Positions 1 through 12,439 of a stretch of 64,000 nt of DNA are shown in pieces (the first letter of the stretch is position 1; every line of letters starts with the position of its first letter). A model generated the notes under the pieces. It saw only the letters and a program-made list of their open reading frames with translations, was not told the DNA's origin and searched no databases. The DNA comes from Ceriagrion tenellum (lineage: Eukaryota > Arthropoda > Insecta > Odonata > Coenagrionidae), in contig OY720634.1 in assembly GCA_963169105.1 (NCBI GenBank), positions 113,496,430 through 113,560,429 on the forward strand, written 5' to 3'. Made by a program: the position numbers and the translations under genes.

Positions 1-177
1 ATTCAATTAAATTATAAGTAAAAGCTAATTTTAAAAGTAATTACGTGCAAGAGTTTACGGGACTTGTGATCGTCCGAACCACTGAGACTCTTCAACCTCT
101 ATTTCCCAAGCTTAGCCCAATAAATCAAATGATCAATCGTTTCTTCAATTCGAAGCAGTTCATGGTTATAATCTTAC

Positions 178-3100
178 CTCTTCGTGAGAGTAGTATCTGT
201 CAAATGTAATTCTGCCGTCAACCTTTCCTTTTCTAGCAATTGCATCAGCTTGCCTTTGCTTTTCGGCGAGAATCAACCTGGGGTTGAAAAAAGAATCATT
301 TTGTTAATAATGAAAAACGGATGACTATTTTGAAGTTTATTGGCCAATAACTTTGCAATGCAAGAATGTTTTCCTCCTGTTGCGGTCATTGGTAAAAAAT
401 GAGTAGAAAATAGCCGAAGGTTTCATGTACTGGTAATTAAAATACTGGTGTTCATCTCTCCGGGCCAATGCGCAGACGTTGAATAAGATCCCTCAATGGT
501 AATGGACTCTGTTTCTATGAGTTCTGTACCAAGGGATCAAAGGAAATAATTTTTCACTATATTAACAAATAAATTTCTTACGTTTTAGTAAGTGGTAGCC
601 AATGATTCTTGAGCAAACTCAATTGATTGGCTGTGTGTGTCAATACCTTGATGATTTCGATGCATTAATAGGTAATGCATTCTTATAAGCACCGAAGCTG
701 TTAATTATGCACAAGTTAACACTTCTACCTTGAAAATAATTTAGCTCACCTGATTTGAATGTTTTCCGACCGAAATTTCTTCATCACTGGATATGTTATA
801 ACTTGAATGGAAATTGTCAGAAAATTTATTCTCAGCTTGGTTGTATTTTGACGACAGAATTGTAGTCAATTTGTTAAAAAAATATCATGGGGATAAAACT
901 TTATTTGATCATCGCGGAAGATTGTAAGTCTTATAGAATAGTCGGTTGGAGACAAAAAATATCCACTAGCAGAGTCTGGTAGGTGCATAAACTGGAACTT
1001 TATGGTCAGAATATCTTTAATTTAAAGACAGATAGAAGCCTTCTTAAAGGCTTTTGTATATACTGTTTCAATATAAACGCAAATTAAATATACTGAATGG
1101 AGTGTGAAGACATGAAAGTGGGCGATAGGAGTGTCAAACTGGGGAGGGAGATGAAGGATCGGAATGCTGAACCGTTTGAAAGGAGAGAAACGATGCGGAG
1201 GGTTAGAGATGGATTTATTATTTCAAACATAATTGGGGTTTTTAATAAACGTTGAAGAGGACTCGGGAAAAATCATAGGATGCTCCGTCCTGGGAACCAT
1301 CATTAATTTCGTATTTATTCAAGTCACTGCCAAAAGCTTGTATTGCATGCCTACTTTTAATTTTTGAAATTCTCATGTTTTAATGCACACAATTAAGAAT
1401 GTAACCCTTTGGGACAGCTACGTTGCCTACAAAATGATTCCTTCGTCTTTTATAGTATGTACCTAAGGTAGTGCGCTTCTAAAATTTTCATCACATACAA
1501 TGTAGTGTATGTTTGGTGAAAACTCACCTACTAACACACATCTTTGACGCTGTTTACAGGGAACTATGCAGCATTATATCAACTCTATTTCTTCTACCAT
1601 TCGCAAGCAAATGACCTCAAGTCGAATGAGTGCTCATCAAGTGTCATCCGTCTGAACTCACATTTGGACATTGTCGGACAGCAACTGGTAACGGATCCTC
1701 CTCGTCATCAGGGTTCCCTCGAAGGCCAGCCTCTGGTCTTTAGGGACCATGACGTCGCCGGGAATGTCCTTGGGGCCCGGGTGGCTCCACCAGTCTAGAC
1801 CCTTAATGTTGGTCAAGAATCGACGAGCGGAGTTGGACTGGTGCACTCGGTACAAGCCATACCTGCAATGTTAAAACATTGAGCTAGGTTACCGGACATG
1901 AACCGCAAAATGACCGGTTGATCTACGCTGTAATCACCCCTCAGATGTATGTGGCAGTGTTCAAAAGCTTAGTTCTCTCATCCTCAGAGGTTATTCTCAA
2001 GGCTCCTTATACTCGGCAACTAGGGCGCCGGTGACCCTATTGACACTTAATTACGACGTGTTTACCCGATGCATGTACCCGCGCGAGTACATGGATGGAC
2101 AGATGCGTGAACAAATGATCCATATGTGTTCTTGCATCTACTCGCGGGGGAACATGCATGGTGTAAACACGGCTTAGAGGCAGACATTTGGAGCATGATC
2201 TAATTTGACAGTGAAGGCAGGACAATGGCAGCATCAAAGCTGAAGATTAAGGAAGCTATGAGGATTTGGTACAGGTCAATGGGCTGAGAGAATTACCAAT
2301 GGAAATAAAGACATTTGATGTAAACTCTGAGAAAAAGATAATATAATCTTATTTGATGCATTTTCCAACACATTAACTTATAAAAAACAATACTTGAAGG
2401 AAAAATTAATGGGAAGAATTAAAAAGGATGATCATGAAAGGTATATATCACGGGTCGAAGGAATACATGAGGAACTTATGGAGGACCTCAAAGTGAATGA
2501 TTTTGTCGGAATTAAGTGGTTTTCTGGGATTGGAGTGGAGTGCCACAACTAATTCACCTTCGGGTTGACGACTGCTGATTTAATGATGACCCTCTTGAAC
2601 GTTGTTTTAATATTATTCAGACATGCAGTTTTTAATATTTGCGTTATGAAGAGATTTAGGACCTCTGCAGAGCGAAAACAATCAGAACACTGCATAGAGC
2701 ATGAAGAGTGGCGAGATTAAGCGCGCCCGTGCAGAAGTATTGCGATTTCAGCTGGAAGGCGCGGGAGAGCACGTTTGTCTTTCTTGAAAAAGGGCGCAAC
2801 ACAGCTCATTTAGTGCGGATTAACAGAATGCTTACCTTTTAATGATTAATTCCTCAATGAAGAGGGAAAGTTATCGACAAACTTTTACTGTTGACTAATA
2901 TTGATTAAAACTGGACCGTTATGAATTAATTGATTTCTAATATTGAAATTTTACCGTAAAAACTAGCGCTCCAGTTGCATTGCAAGAATACAACTGCCTA
3001 AACATAATTTTCTGTTTAAATTACTCAAAGTATGATCCTAAATATTGTTATAGCCGAAAAATGATATAAATTGAAAGTCTAAGCCGCGTCACCAACATGT

Positions 3101-3285
3101 CCATTATATGGAGTTTGCAGTGCGTACCAGAGTTTGGAAGGCTGGTCGCAGAGGGCATTAATACCGAAAAATTTGATGACAGTTTTCGTCTATCGACTAG
3201 AGTCTCACCCATCGTATCGCTTTTCGGCGGCGGCTGATGCCACCAGCACCACAAAGAAGGCTAATACGACTCGTATGCTGACCAT
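178..3285 (-). CDS. M14 zinc carboxypeptidase (A/B type), 5' part, three exons, continues off left edge
   Basis: Three minus-strand exons join in phase: 3285-3209 (starts with ATG, donor GTGAGA), 1862-1662 (acceptor TTGCAG, donor GTGAGT) and 277-178 (acceptor AACCCCAG, donor GTAAG). They encode 126 residues. Residues 1-20 are a typical signal peptide (hydrophobic VVLAFFVVLVASA). About 24-100 match the M14 propeptide layout: RYDGYGLYRV start, a central LDWW, a DVMVP motif and the closing YQLLSDNVQMLI. RITFDRYYSHEE at 115-126 matches the first strand of the catalytic domain, where family members read FDRYxxHEEI. The zinc ligands and catalytic glutamate lie in exons outside the window. Family members are secreted digestive exopeptidases that remove C-terminal residues after the propeptide is cleaved. 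A versus B specificity cannot be told from this part. Both split codons (G26, M93) rejoin correctly, which strongly supports the model. Confidence 0.87.
278..1661 (-). other. Carboxypeptidase intron 2
   Basis: This 1384-bp AT-rich interval separates the second and third carboxypeptidase exons. It has no other gene. The 18-base string at 469-486 resembles part of the tRNA-like head at 60.9 kb with one difference, but the flanks do not match, so it is at most a degraded fragment. Confidence 0.6.
2057..2171. mobile_element. MITE-like inverted repeat inside carboxypeptidase intron 1
   Basis: A 115-bp unit begins CGTGTTTACCCGATGCATGT and ends with its near reverse complement, CATGCATGGTGTAAACACG, giving arms of roughly 36 bp. 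Inner parts also pair imperfectly. It has no coding capacity. It lies in intron 1 (1863-3208). No clear target-site duplication was seen, so the superfamily is undetermined. Confidence 0.55.
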
Positions 3286-3297
3286 CTTGGATGTATC

Positions 3298-3329
3298 ACC
3301 TGAGTGCGGTGCGCCCCGCTTCATATAGC
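3298..3329 (-). promoter_or_regulatory. TATA box and initiator-like site of the carboxypeptidase gene
   Basis: Upstream of the carboxypeptidase ATG the minus strand reads CTATATGA at 3329-3322. An initiator-like CACTCAG follows at 3306-3300, about 26 bases downstream of the first TATA base. The implied 5' UTR is only about 15-20 bases, ending at the ATG at 3285. The spacing suits an RNA polymerase II TATA promoter. The start site itself is inferred. Confidence 0.5.
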
Positions 3330-3387
3330 CTCTCCCTTATCATAACACACCCTCCCCACTCAGCCCCACTCCTCCCCCCTCAGGTTT

Positions 3388-3401
3388 CCCCCCCCCCCCC
3401 C
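3388..3401. repeat. Poly-C tract (C14) upstream of the carboxypeptidase promoter
   Basis: A run of 14 cytosines sits in a pyrimidine-rich stretch (3340-3420) just upstream of the carboxypeptidase TATA box. On the gene's coding strand it is a G-run. It is low complexity and its effect on the promoter is unknown. Confidence 0.9.
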
Positions 3402-3719
3402 TTCAGCCTCACTCCTTGACGGAGGGGAGCACGGGCTTTCCGTAGGGCTGGTATCCCCCACACCACTCCAGAACTGAGAACTCAGCGGACAGATGGAACA
3501 AGTGACAACATACATTAAGAGGAAAGAAAAAGTTGTGGTTCGGCATCTATAGGATCACGAGTGTTGTCAGAGGCGAGGAAGATATGGTGAGCAATACAGA
3601 ACAAGCCAAGAAGGCATTCTATCAGATCAAAGAGTCAACTAACAGCCGGACACACCAAATCTGGGAATTAAGGCAACCATTAATAAAAATATATATTTTG
3701 GAGAACGCCTATGTGTGGC

Positions 3720-4125
3720 CAAAACTGCTGCTGAATAAAGAAGGTTGGAAGCGATGAAAATTAAGTGTTGTCGAAGAATGATTAGGATTAAATGTGTGGA
3801 GAGAATTATTCCGGAAGTCCTACGAAGCACTGGAAAGAGAAGGCGTTAAATGAAAACTCTGGAGAGTGTAAGAGATGGATTTATTGCACGCACTTATCTG
3901 CGGTGTAAATGGATACAACTTGAGACACAACGAGTTTGGTTAAGAACATACTTGAAGGTAAAATGGAGGGAAAAGTTCCCTGAGGAAGACCCAGAAATAA
4001 GTTCATGGACCAAATAAAGAGGAAAGTACATAGGAAGAGATACCAGGAGGTAAGGGCACTAGCATTAGATTAGGAAGGGTGAAGGGTTGCATTCAACCAA
4101 TCTTAGGATTAACAACCAATGAATG
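3720..4125 (+). pseudogene. RTE-like LINE fragment, reverse transcriptase C-terminus, decayed
   Basis: Across several frameshifts and stops the plus strand reads the pattern typical of the C-terminal end of RTE-type reverse transcriptases: RLEAMKIKCCRRMIRI near 3745, ILEGKMEGK near 3955 and a GRPRNKF-like block near 3990. It ends in the usual tail close to IQPIL/NQS near 4090. The catalytic core is absent. It is a 5'-truncated, inactive scar. Confidence 0.6.
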
Positions 4126-7040
4126 AATGATGATATAATCATGAGGCCTAATCTTATCAAAACAAAAATGGAAGGATATAATGATGGTAAGATTTTTCGA
4201 GGAGGACCAAGGGTAGAGGAGATCGGTAAAATTTTGAGTAACAATAATATGTGGACCTACGTACTTCAGAGTAAAATAGTTAGCTGAGAGGAGCGTGAGG
4301 TATGGAACTGTGGCAAATGAATCTTCAAATTAATGACTGCTGATAATAATAATGACGAATAAGTAGTGTATCGTCCGTAAGATGGGATATTATACGCTGA
4401 ACCTCTTAGTGCCTTTCGTTAAAAGCACACTAATATCGTCGCCGAAAGTCTCTTAATCCTTCCTTTATTTCTCAGTTAATCCATCCTTAACCAATTAAAC
4501 CGCCAGTTTTATGTAGCCCGCGTAAATAACAATCAACGCAAGATTTTCTACCTACAAAGTGGATGCATATTTTTTATGATTGGGAAAATACTGTACTCCT
4601 GGTCTTCAATGTAATACATCACCGTCAACACGAGCACACGAAGCGAATTCCTGTGTTTGCGTTCCGCGGCTGCAGCCATCATTAATTTCCATCCGCGCAA
4701 GACAAGGAGCTTGCCATGCGAAGCAAGTTACGGGGAGTAACCCCACATCCTTTGCAGTGGCTACATTCCAGAGTCTTGGGGCTGAAGTTTCTCAGGACAA
4801 TGATATTTTTAAGGGGAGTCTCGACGCTGACCCAATTCCTCGTTTTACTCCCTCTCGAAACTACTAAAATGTTCTCTTTTCTCCGGTAATAGTGTTTGCA
4901 AACTATTGGATACTCTAATGGTTGTTTTTTCAAAGCTTTTGGCGCGAAATGGGCATATCAGAGTTCGGTTACCATTCCCGGGGTATGATTTCCTCCTCCA
5001 GGATTTTTCTTGCATTCGTCCTTTTTCTTTAAGATATAAAACATTCACGCCAAGTCTGCGTCAAAATTGGAGGCGCTATTTAATTATTTTCACCTTAGCT
5101 CACAACGTTTAATTTTTTAAATTGATTGCACCTTTGAAATTCGTTGAACTAAGAGTAAATCGGCAATTTCTTTTACTCCTCCAACGTTTGATATCGTAAC
5201 ATTCCATCATTAGACTGATGGAAATCATCGTTGTTGCTTCTGAAAATTTTGGTTGGGCTACACATTTATTTGGCTTGTTTGAAAAAGAAAAAGGAATTTT
5301 AAAGGTTCAAAAAATACAAATGGTCTTTCATTACCCCGAAATGAATTGTCGCTTTATATATCTTTGAAAATGGGAGATTTCGTGTTACGTTATGAATAGC
5401 AATTAGAACCCAATAGCTTCTCATCGAATAATAGTTTGTTGCGTCCGAAAATTTTTAGCTAAGCGTCCAAGTAGTACAGAAACTACAAAATTAAACGGAG
5501 ACCACTCTAAGAACAAAGCTCTTCTTTGGCAAGATATTGATGATATGAATAAGGAAAGGTATTTTTCGATTATTTGAGTATTTGCTTCATTTGTAAGTCT
5601 CTCAGTGCAGAATCTTGGTAAATGAAGCATTCAGGCTTTCTTCCTTTGAAATTTGGGGAACGGTGTAGTCTAGAGTATAAAGGAACATCAATTATTAACG
5701 AAGTACCTTTTAACGATTCAGGAAGTGGTGCGCCACGTGGCTGATAAACAAACATTTTTAAGATGCGTGGTAAGCAATTTTGAGAAAATAAATATCAACC
5801 CCTTAACACTAGTTAACTGAAGTACAATGATTGAGAGAGCTTAGGATACTAAAAATATTTTGAAGTGATCTCTCGTGGAGTAAACACAATTGGGAAAATG
5901 ACCGATGAAAATAATAAAAAAATTAAGATTCAAGCCATGGGTAATTGGCAAGTGCGACCGTAAAGTAATGGAGCTTTGCTATGTCTCTGATGCTGGACTG
6001 TTTGCAGATTACGTTAGTAATCGGTATCTGCATTAAATAAGTTTCATGCAGAATAGAACGTTAGCCCCGAGGATTGATAAGAAACGTTACAGCTGTAATA
6101 ACTGGGTTACTGCAATTATTTTTATGTAATAAACCTACTTTAAGAACTAGAACTTGAATTAGTATGAGACTGAATGTTAAAATCTAGAAAATCTACATTA
6201 TAGGTGGCCTTGTTAGTTGATTCACCGAGTAATGATTTTATGTACTTCGCTCACCACTGCCAACAGTATGTCTCACATCCCTTATTTATTTTCCAAAATC
6301 TTTCCTCTCTATGCAATTAAGAATATGACTGGTCCATTCATACATATCTTCAAAATACCGTACAAGCCCCTTGTAGGGTGTGTGATACAGGGGGATTCCT
6401 CACCATGCATGCAACACTCTTTCCCGGCCTTAAGATGGCCAACCATGCACACAGTCTATCTCAAATTTTCCCGTTAATAAGGTTTGCTTATGTACTTTAT
6501 TTTCCAGCATTTTTGAAGAAATAAAATTTCAAATGTGAGTGAACGATAAACATTTAAAAATAGAATAATGGAACAAGATATGCCTTGGCTGAGGGTCCGT
6601 TTTTAAATGAGATAGCTTCATATTGCACTTATAATCGTAATCATATAACTCTTGATCCTCTTGATCAGTTTGATTAGCATAAAAGATAAAACTACTTACC
6701 TGGAGATAAAATTTAAGTCTCCATCGATTCACTTATACCTCGGTACATCTTGATTAGCGATCATGAAAAGAAATCCTCATGTTTGTTACGCAGGCGAGTG
6801 GCCTTCGTTCAATTTTATTGAGTCCGTTTATTTCTTTTATAACTTTCAATCTACCGTTGACTCTCATTAACTGCGGTAAATGTAAAAGTAAAAATAATTA
6901 GCCATGTAGTGCTTCCAAAATTGAGAATGAGCCTCATTGTGTCAGGTGTAAAAATCAATCACCTTAACAAAGATACATTCCAAATATCTTCCAACGAATA
7001 CGTAGCCAAACATCTATAACATCAAGACAAGGAGACCTGG
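4126..7040. other. AT-rich non-coding stretch, nothing recognised
   Basis: Reading frames here are short (below 100 codons) with no domain signature or coherent splice structure. A less AT-rich island at 4600-4870 has overlapping frames on both strands, which look fortuitous. No RNA gene or strong repeat was recognised. Confidence 0.5.
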
Positions 7041-7044
7041 TTTT

Positions 7045-7110
7045 TGCGGTGGCTTGCTTATCGTCCTCACATTCTGATAGGCTTTGGTTCAGATCCCGGT
7101 AGTGGCAGAG
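7045..7110 (+). repeat. tRNA-like SINE head
   Basis: The plus strand has an A-box-like GGTGGCTTGCTTATCG and, about 35 bases later, a good B-box GGTTCAGATCC. These are the internal polymerase III promoter spacing and motifs of tRNA-derived SINEs. No complete cloverleaf folds, so this is not called a tRNA gene. The body probably runs into 7110-7330. Confidence 0.45.
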
Positions 7111-8394
7111 ATTTTTCAGGACGCTTGCCCTACCCTTATGTGAACCGTAAAGAGTACTTTTAGCGCTCCGTCATTCAGGTGGAATATTTAACTGTGGAAA
7201 CCTTACAGCCTTTTATTAAGAGTGAAATAATGTCGATACCGGATTTCTCTTTACACAGCGGTGGTCCAAGGAGTGGACTACGTGGGCAAAAGCCACATGC
7301 GACCGGCCGTGAGGGTGACCAGTCTGATTTATTGATGAATGTGAAAAGGGGACAGCAAGAGTGAAAATCGGCAATTGTTGCCGAATTCCTGCATGAATTG
7401 GCGTCTAAAACTCCTTAAAGGCACCACAAAAATGGCTGACAATCACAAAATGATTTCAGTAAAGAAGCCTCAAAAAGCAAAATAAAAAAGTAAAGTTTAA
7501 TTTAATAATAGTAGTCAACAACTCAATGAAAGAGGCTGGCCAAAATTACACTACGAATTTACGACCGTCAATACACCCATACCCAAGAAGTTGATATTAT
7601 GTAAATTATCCGTATGAACATTTTTCATCGTAACACAAAAAGACTGGAGACAATATAGATTCAAAATTGAGTCTCTGGTGGGACCGGAAGATCCCAGTGT
7701 ATCTCTCAAATTAACGTGCGAAAAAACAGGGACTGATAAAGGAGAGGCCATGTTGGAACTCCCGGGCGAGAGTTGTGCAGCCTTCGCCAGTTACGATGCA
7801 CTTGCACCTTATTATTCGGAAAACATTGATTTTAATATTTTAAGTTCCATTTTTACCTCGTCCAATTCAACTGAAAGGTGGATAAGGACCTTTTGAACTG
7901 TGATTTCTGTGGTTAATATCTTAAACTTCTCCAAGACTACTTAGCTGCCCAGAGATAAGCTGTGTAATAACAGAAGAGAGGGGTAATAAGGAAACTTTAA
8001 ACGGTGAATTTGGTGTATTTTTGCAAATATCTAAAAAATCTTCAAGTATCATTGCAAAACGCCTAAATTTTATTGAGCAGATGGTGGTGGTACCACCAAA
8101 TTATTTTTGTAAAATGCTTGCGGAAACTGCAGTAACACATAAATGGATGTGCCAAGGGACTTCGAAACGGACGATTCAGCTAATTTATTCCTTGGAATGC
8201 AAATGAAAGTAAAATATAATAGGATAATAATTTACATTAGAACAAAAAATGAACTTATAGTTGGAGCACAGGTGGAAAATTTAAATTTCAGCGCCATGGC
8301 GCTTGAAAATGGAAAATGAGTTAGAAATTCAATTATTGCATTTCCTGATCAAATTATTAGGAGTGAATCTATGCAATATCACAACTTCACCAGG
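7111..8394. other. Non-coding stretch, nothing recognised
   Basis: This interval may include the body of the SINE at 7045. Several frames of 60-73 codons occur on both strands without recognisable domains. No repeat unit was found that recurs elsewhere in the window. Confidence 0.4.
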
Positions 8395-8540
8395 GCTGAA
8401 TTAAGAGGGGTCCGGGTCTATAATTGCGATGGGGCCACTTATCGGGGCCCCGAACCGTACAGTAAGTCGAAAGTGAACCCCCTCGAATAGTTGGAGCTCG
8501 GGGCTGCGTGACCCCTCATTCCCCCTATTTCCAGGCCTGG
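8395..8540 (+). repeat. Dispersed GC-rich repeat, copy 1
   Basis: This GC-rich patch in AT-rich DNA shares an ordered set of motifs with 30250-30385: GGGCTG near the start, a GGGGCC cluster, ATAGTTGG, then CGGGGCTGC and a closing CCAGGCCT. The two copies are in the same orientation and diverged. No terminal repeats or coding capacity are visible. Confidence 0.5.
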
Positions 8541-8689
8541 ACTTCACATTTCCAGAGAAAAAAGAAATTGAAAGACCATAATATTACGACGATTCATTTC
8601 AAATAATTTTAACAAGGTGCAACGACAGGCCAATTGAAATTTTAGGTATTTTGTTCACCACATCACGCAATGAAAGATTGCCTCATCAT

Positions 8690-9300
8690 CAACATACGTT
8701 GTCTGCGTTTGCAGGTCCCTGTGGCGCCACCTTTCTCTGTCTTCTGCTCCTCTCTTCATCGTTGCGTCTGATTTTGCTTCATTCTTCTCCTCCTCTTCCC
8801 AGTATGTAACTCAGCATCTTAGATTTCCCTCTTCTTTTTGAGTGTTCCTCCTCCATACTTCCAGCATACCTCGTAGCAAACATTTCCTCCTCAAAATATA
8901 CCCTATCCAAATTCGTTTTTCTCTTGAATGACGTTCCACAGCTTTCTTTCCTCTCCCACTCTCTCCAAGACATCCTCATTCCTCACCCTGCATGATCACT
9001 TGATACTAAGCACTCTCCTTCATATCCACATTTGTAGCCCTTCTATCCTTTTCTTGTATTGTTCACGCCTCGCAGCCATACATCATTCATAGAAGAAAGG
9101 ACATTCCACACAAAATATTTCACTGCCTTTTCTTCTATTTCAAGCCCAATTTACTACTTAGCAGCATCCTTTTCTATCTGAATACCGCTTCCGCTAATCC
9201 AATCCTTGCTTTATTTCCATTAAACATTTCCAGAGCTTCGTCATCTCAGTTCCAAGATATTTAAACCTTTTTATTTATTTCGATTTTTAACCCTCCACAG
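8690..9300 (-). pseudogene. RTE-like LINE fragment, reverse transcriptase C-terminus, antisense
   Basis: On the minus strand, with many stops and shifts, the order is FKYLGTEMT near 9265, a degraded middle, QMWIxRRVL near 9030, then NEDVLERVGEERKLWNVI near 8970-8910. This is the usual succession after the RT core in RTE-type LINEs. It is a decayed 5'-truncated copy. Confidence 0.65.
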
Positions 9301-9394
9301 TGACGTTCAATATTTCATGGATGATTGTCTAAGGAAGCAAAAATCGCGACACTGGAAAGTGTGTTCCTCTCCACTATTTTGCTTGGCAGTGAAC

Positions 9395-9720
9395 CTTGAG
9401 TTTGCCAGGATAGGCATAAAAGTAAGATAAATGCTGTGCAAATGGAGTGCTTGAGAATTGTTAATGATGAAAGTGGGATGGATAAAAGAATGAGTAAAGG
9501 TGCTTTAAATAATGTGGATAGGAGGCTTCAGTGATGGATATAAAGGAAGGGATATACTTAATTGGTTTGGCCTTGTTGAGTGAATGAATGAGAGTCGAAT
9601 GTTGATACGGCTGTGATGAAGGGGTAAGTTGCACGAGAGGAAGACCAAGAAATCCACGGGAGAATGTGTAGAAAAAATAACTAGGTATGCAAAGGCACTT
9701 TGAGGGAACTATTAAAAGAA
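9395..9720 (+). pseudogene. LINE reverse transcriptase C-terminal scar
   Basis: The plus strand reads QMECLRIVNDESG, then MDKRMSKGAL, a WFG/LVW-like segment and ARGRPRNPRENV near 9635. This matches the tail of RTE-like reverse transcriptases, where a GRPR motif is followed by W..D.V. Several stops interrupt it. It lies head to head with the minus-strand fragment at 8690-9300. Confidence 0.5.
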
Positions 9721-12430
9721 ATCCAGTTTTATTTTGACTGTTCCTACCCCAAAAGAGGGGAACGTGATGGACACTATATATACATATATACGTTTCCAGG
9801 ATTCAACCAGTTATGAGAGATTATGAAATCGTTTGTCATATTTTTAACCATTATATCATAATATGCGTGATCGAGAAGAGAATACAAGGTACATTTAAAA
9901 AAATGATAAATAAATCAAAAAAGCATAGGAATATTTACTCTTTTCCAATCGTATCGGTCACCCCGGGGAACCAACAACTGGGATTAAAAGAAGATGTATT
10001 GATGGATACCTGTATGACAGAAGTGCATGTAAAGATGACAACATTCCAGAAATTTTTCTTAGAAATTTGGATTGATCTTTCATTTAAATTTTCACGTCCA
10101 TTTCTCTCTTTTTGTATGACTGCTTCCCCACGGGATTCCGGCCAGTGCTTGCTCACTTCTCCCGCTGCAACACGGAGGGCATTACGTATCTATTTCCTAA
10201 TGGGCAGCCCAGTTAAGCATTGGAGCCTGAATGAATCTGCAATACGAATCTAGCCCATAAACAGATAACCACATCTCCAATCATCCTGACCTGCAAAGTT
10301 GCGAGACACATTGAAGATAGCGGCCAACACAAATAAAGGTTAGAGAATTGGCTCTGTCGGTCGGTATCGAGGGTACCACATTTATTCCAATTCCATAATT
10401 ATCTTAGGTTCAAACCGGGCACTTTCTTGATGTGAATGAATCCTTTTAGGCCTCGGTTGGCAGACTATGGCAAGATAATTTACCCTATTCTTCAGGACTA
10501 AGACCATCTGTACATAATCGTGACGCTTAAGAAAAATACTATACGAGTAACATCCGTAATTAGAACACTCAACCTTGAAAACATGTTCCATACGCTAGCC
10601 CAAATCATTGTGTAAAGAATCCATGTTCAAAGAGAGATACTTATACTGATTTTTATGCGTAATCACTTTATTTCAATAATTTTTAAGTGTACCAAAATTC
10701 TAAATCACAAACTTTCAGTGCTAGTTTTTTTAATTAAAAAAGTATTAATCGGACACTCTTGTCCTGTGGTTGAATTCCTTTGCAAAATATTTTCTCTTTT
10801 GAGGATTTTGACCCAAGTACTTTTTTAAATATTAGCCCTCTACTGCTGCTGCCAGTGAATTTTGAGGTATGTTTAATTACTTACATCTGCTCTCAACGGG
10901 GCACCCTGTATAGGGGTATAGAGTCCACTGAATAATCTCCTTAGAGCTCCGACTCTGAGCCCTCTAAATGTCTTACATAGCAACAACTGAATACGCACTG
11001 TAGGAAATTATACTTAACCACCGCCTTTTACGCAGTTGATATCATACGAGATATTAATTAAATCTCTATGTATAATTGACCAAATATTAAAACAGTGTCC
11101 ATGCCCCTTGTGTATTACTAGCTCGGTCTATAATGGTGGCTAACTTCCCTACGCGCAGTCCCATGAATACGGAAAACGATCGCATTGTTAGTAATATAGT
11201 GATTAAAATTACTGAGAATTAATAAAATTATGTAAGCTAGGGAAGTCATAATTTTTGGCCTCTGTCACTTGGCCGGTCTCATCATCTACATCAAACCGGT
11301 TGGTTCTATGCTTTAAGGATACATCAGGATCAAAATTCAGCTGACGTATTTACAATAAAAAAGTGATAACGGGTATTTAATTGGCGTCATTCTGTTTCGG
11401 TGGGATTGGTCAACAGTTGCTGGAACTAGAATTCAGATTGAGGAGATTTAAAAGAGAGCTTTTTCCGCGATAAATACGAGATGACAACAGATAGGTATTT
11501 TGGGGCAAATATTCCATATCTAATGAGGAATTGCCCCGAGACACAATACCGACGAAGTAGCTTTCAAGATACTTTGGAGATGTAGATGCAGGAACAAATT
11601 GGGTCTTGAAATTGAAAGGCTAATTATCCTTTAAACGAGTGAGGTTTCAAGACACGAGAACCGGCCGTGATTACAAAAGGAGCACTCCGCTCGTCACTTG
11701 GGTGCGCTTGAAGACCACGTGTTCTCGATAGCATTGTCACACCAATCTAAAAGCTTTTAAGATAAATATTTCGCTTCTACATCCAGGGTGACGAGGCGGA
11801 TCCGTGGGAAATCACCAGGTCGCCTTATCATTTCGCATCGACGATATCTAGCGAAATCGTTTTTCCCATCGAAAACAGTCCCAAGCGTGAATATGCTCTG
11901 ATTACAGTGCGTTGAAAAAATTGTTGACGAGAAACTTTTTCCTTCCTTACCTCATAATTCAATCGACTTATTTTTGGCGACTGGATTATCATTCTCATAT
12001 AACATCTCGGTCTTCAGAATAATCAGCAGAAATACCGAGAGATTGTGCCTTGTGAGGAAAAACCGAAACACATGAAGAATAGCGCCAGATAATGGAGCAG
12101 GATAGAGAGAATAAAGTTGATATTCAAGAGTTTATTCTTGGTTACATTTTATTGAAATCAGATCATAAATCTGTCCATTTATTTTGAGTGATAAGGGCTG
12201 ATTGGCACTGCTAATGGGAACAACACTCGATTTCTTGAAAATTTCACCAGTACAAAGTTGTTTCTAAGTAAACTGGCTCAGGGAATCTATTTAAAGACAT
12301 TTCGTAAATGTTCCACTACTTTAGCGCATGTGAAATCTTTGAAATTAAATTTATTTGAGGCACAAGTAAGAACTAATGAATCTCCATTTATGGACATTTC
12401 GACAGATGGAAGGTTAGATAATTGGACGAA
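9721..12430. other. Non-coding stretch with one unassigned open frame
   Basis: The longest frame, 9813-10253 plus (146 codons, partly overlapped by an antisense frame), has no recognised domain and biased composition. A strong donor-like GTAAGTA on the minus strand near 10883 has no convincing exon attached. Nothing else is supported. Confidence 0.4.
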
Positions 12431-12439
12431 GGTTAAGTT

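Noticed and set aside
469..486. Copy of the 60.9 kb tRNA-like head in carboxypeptidase intron 2
   Set aside because: Only 18 bases match and the flanks do not, which is not enough to call a repeat.
9813..10253. 146-codon plus-strand frame
   Set aside because: No domain was found and an antisense frame overlaps it. It was kept only as an unassigned frame inside a non-coding stretch.
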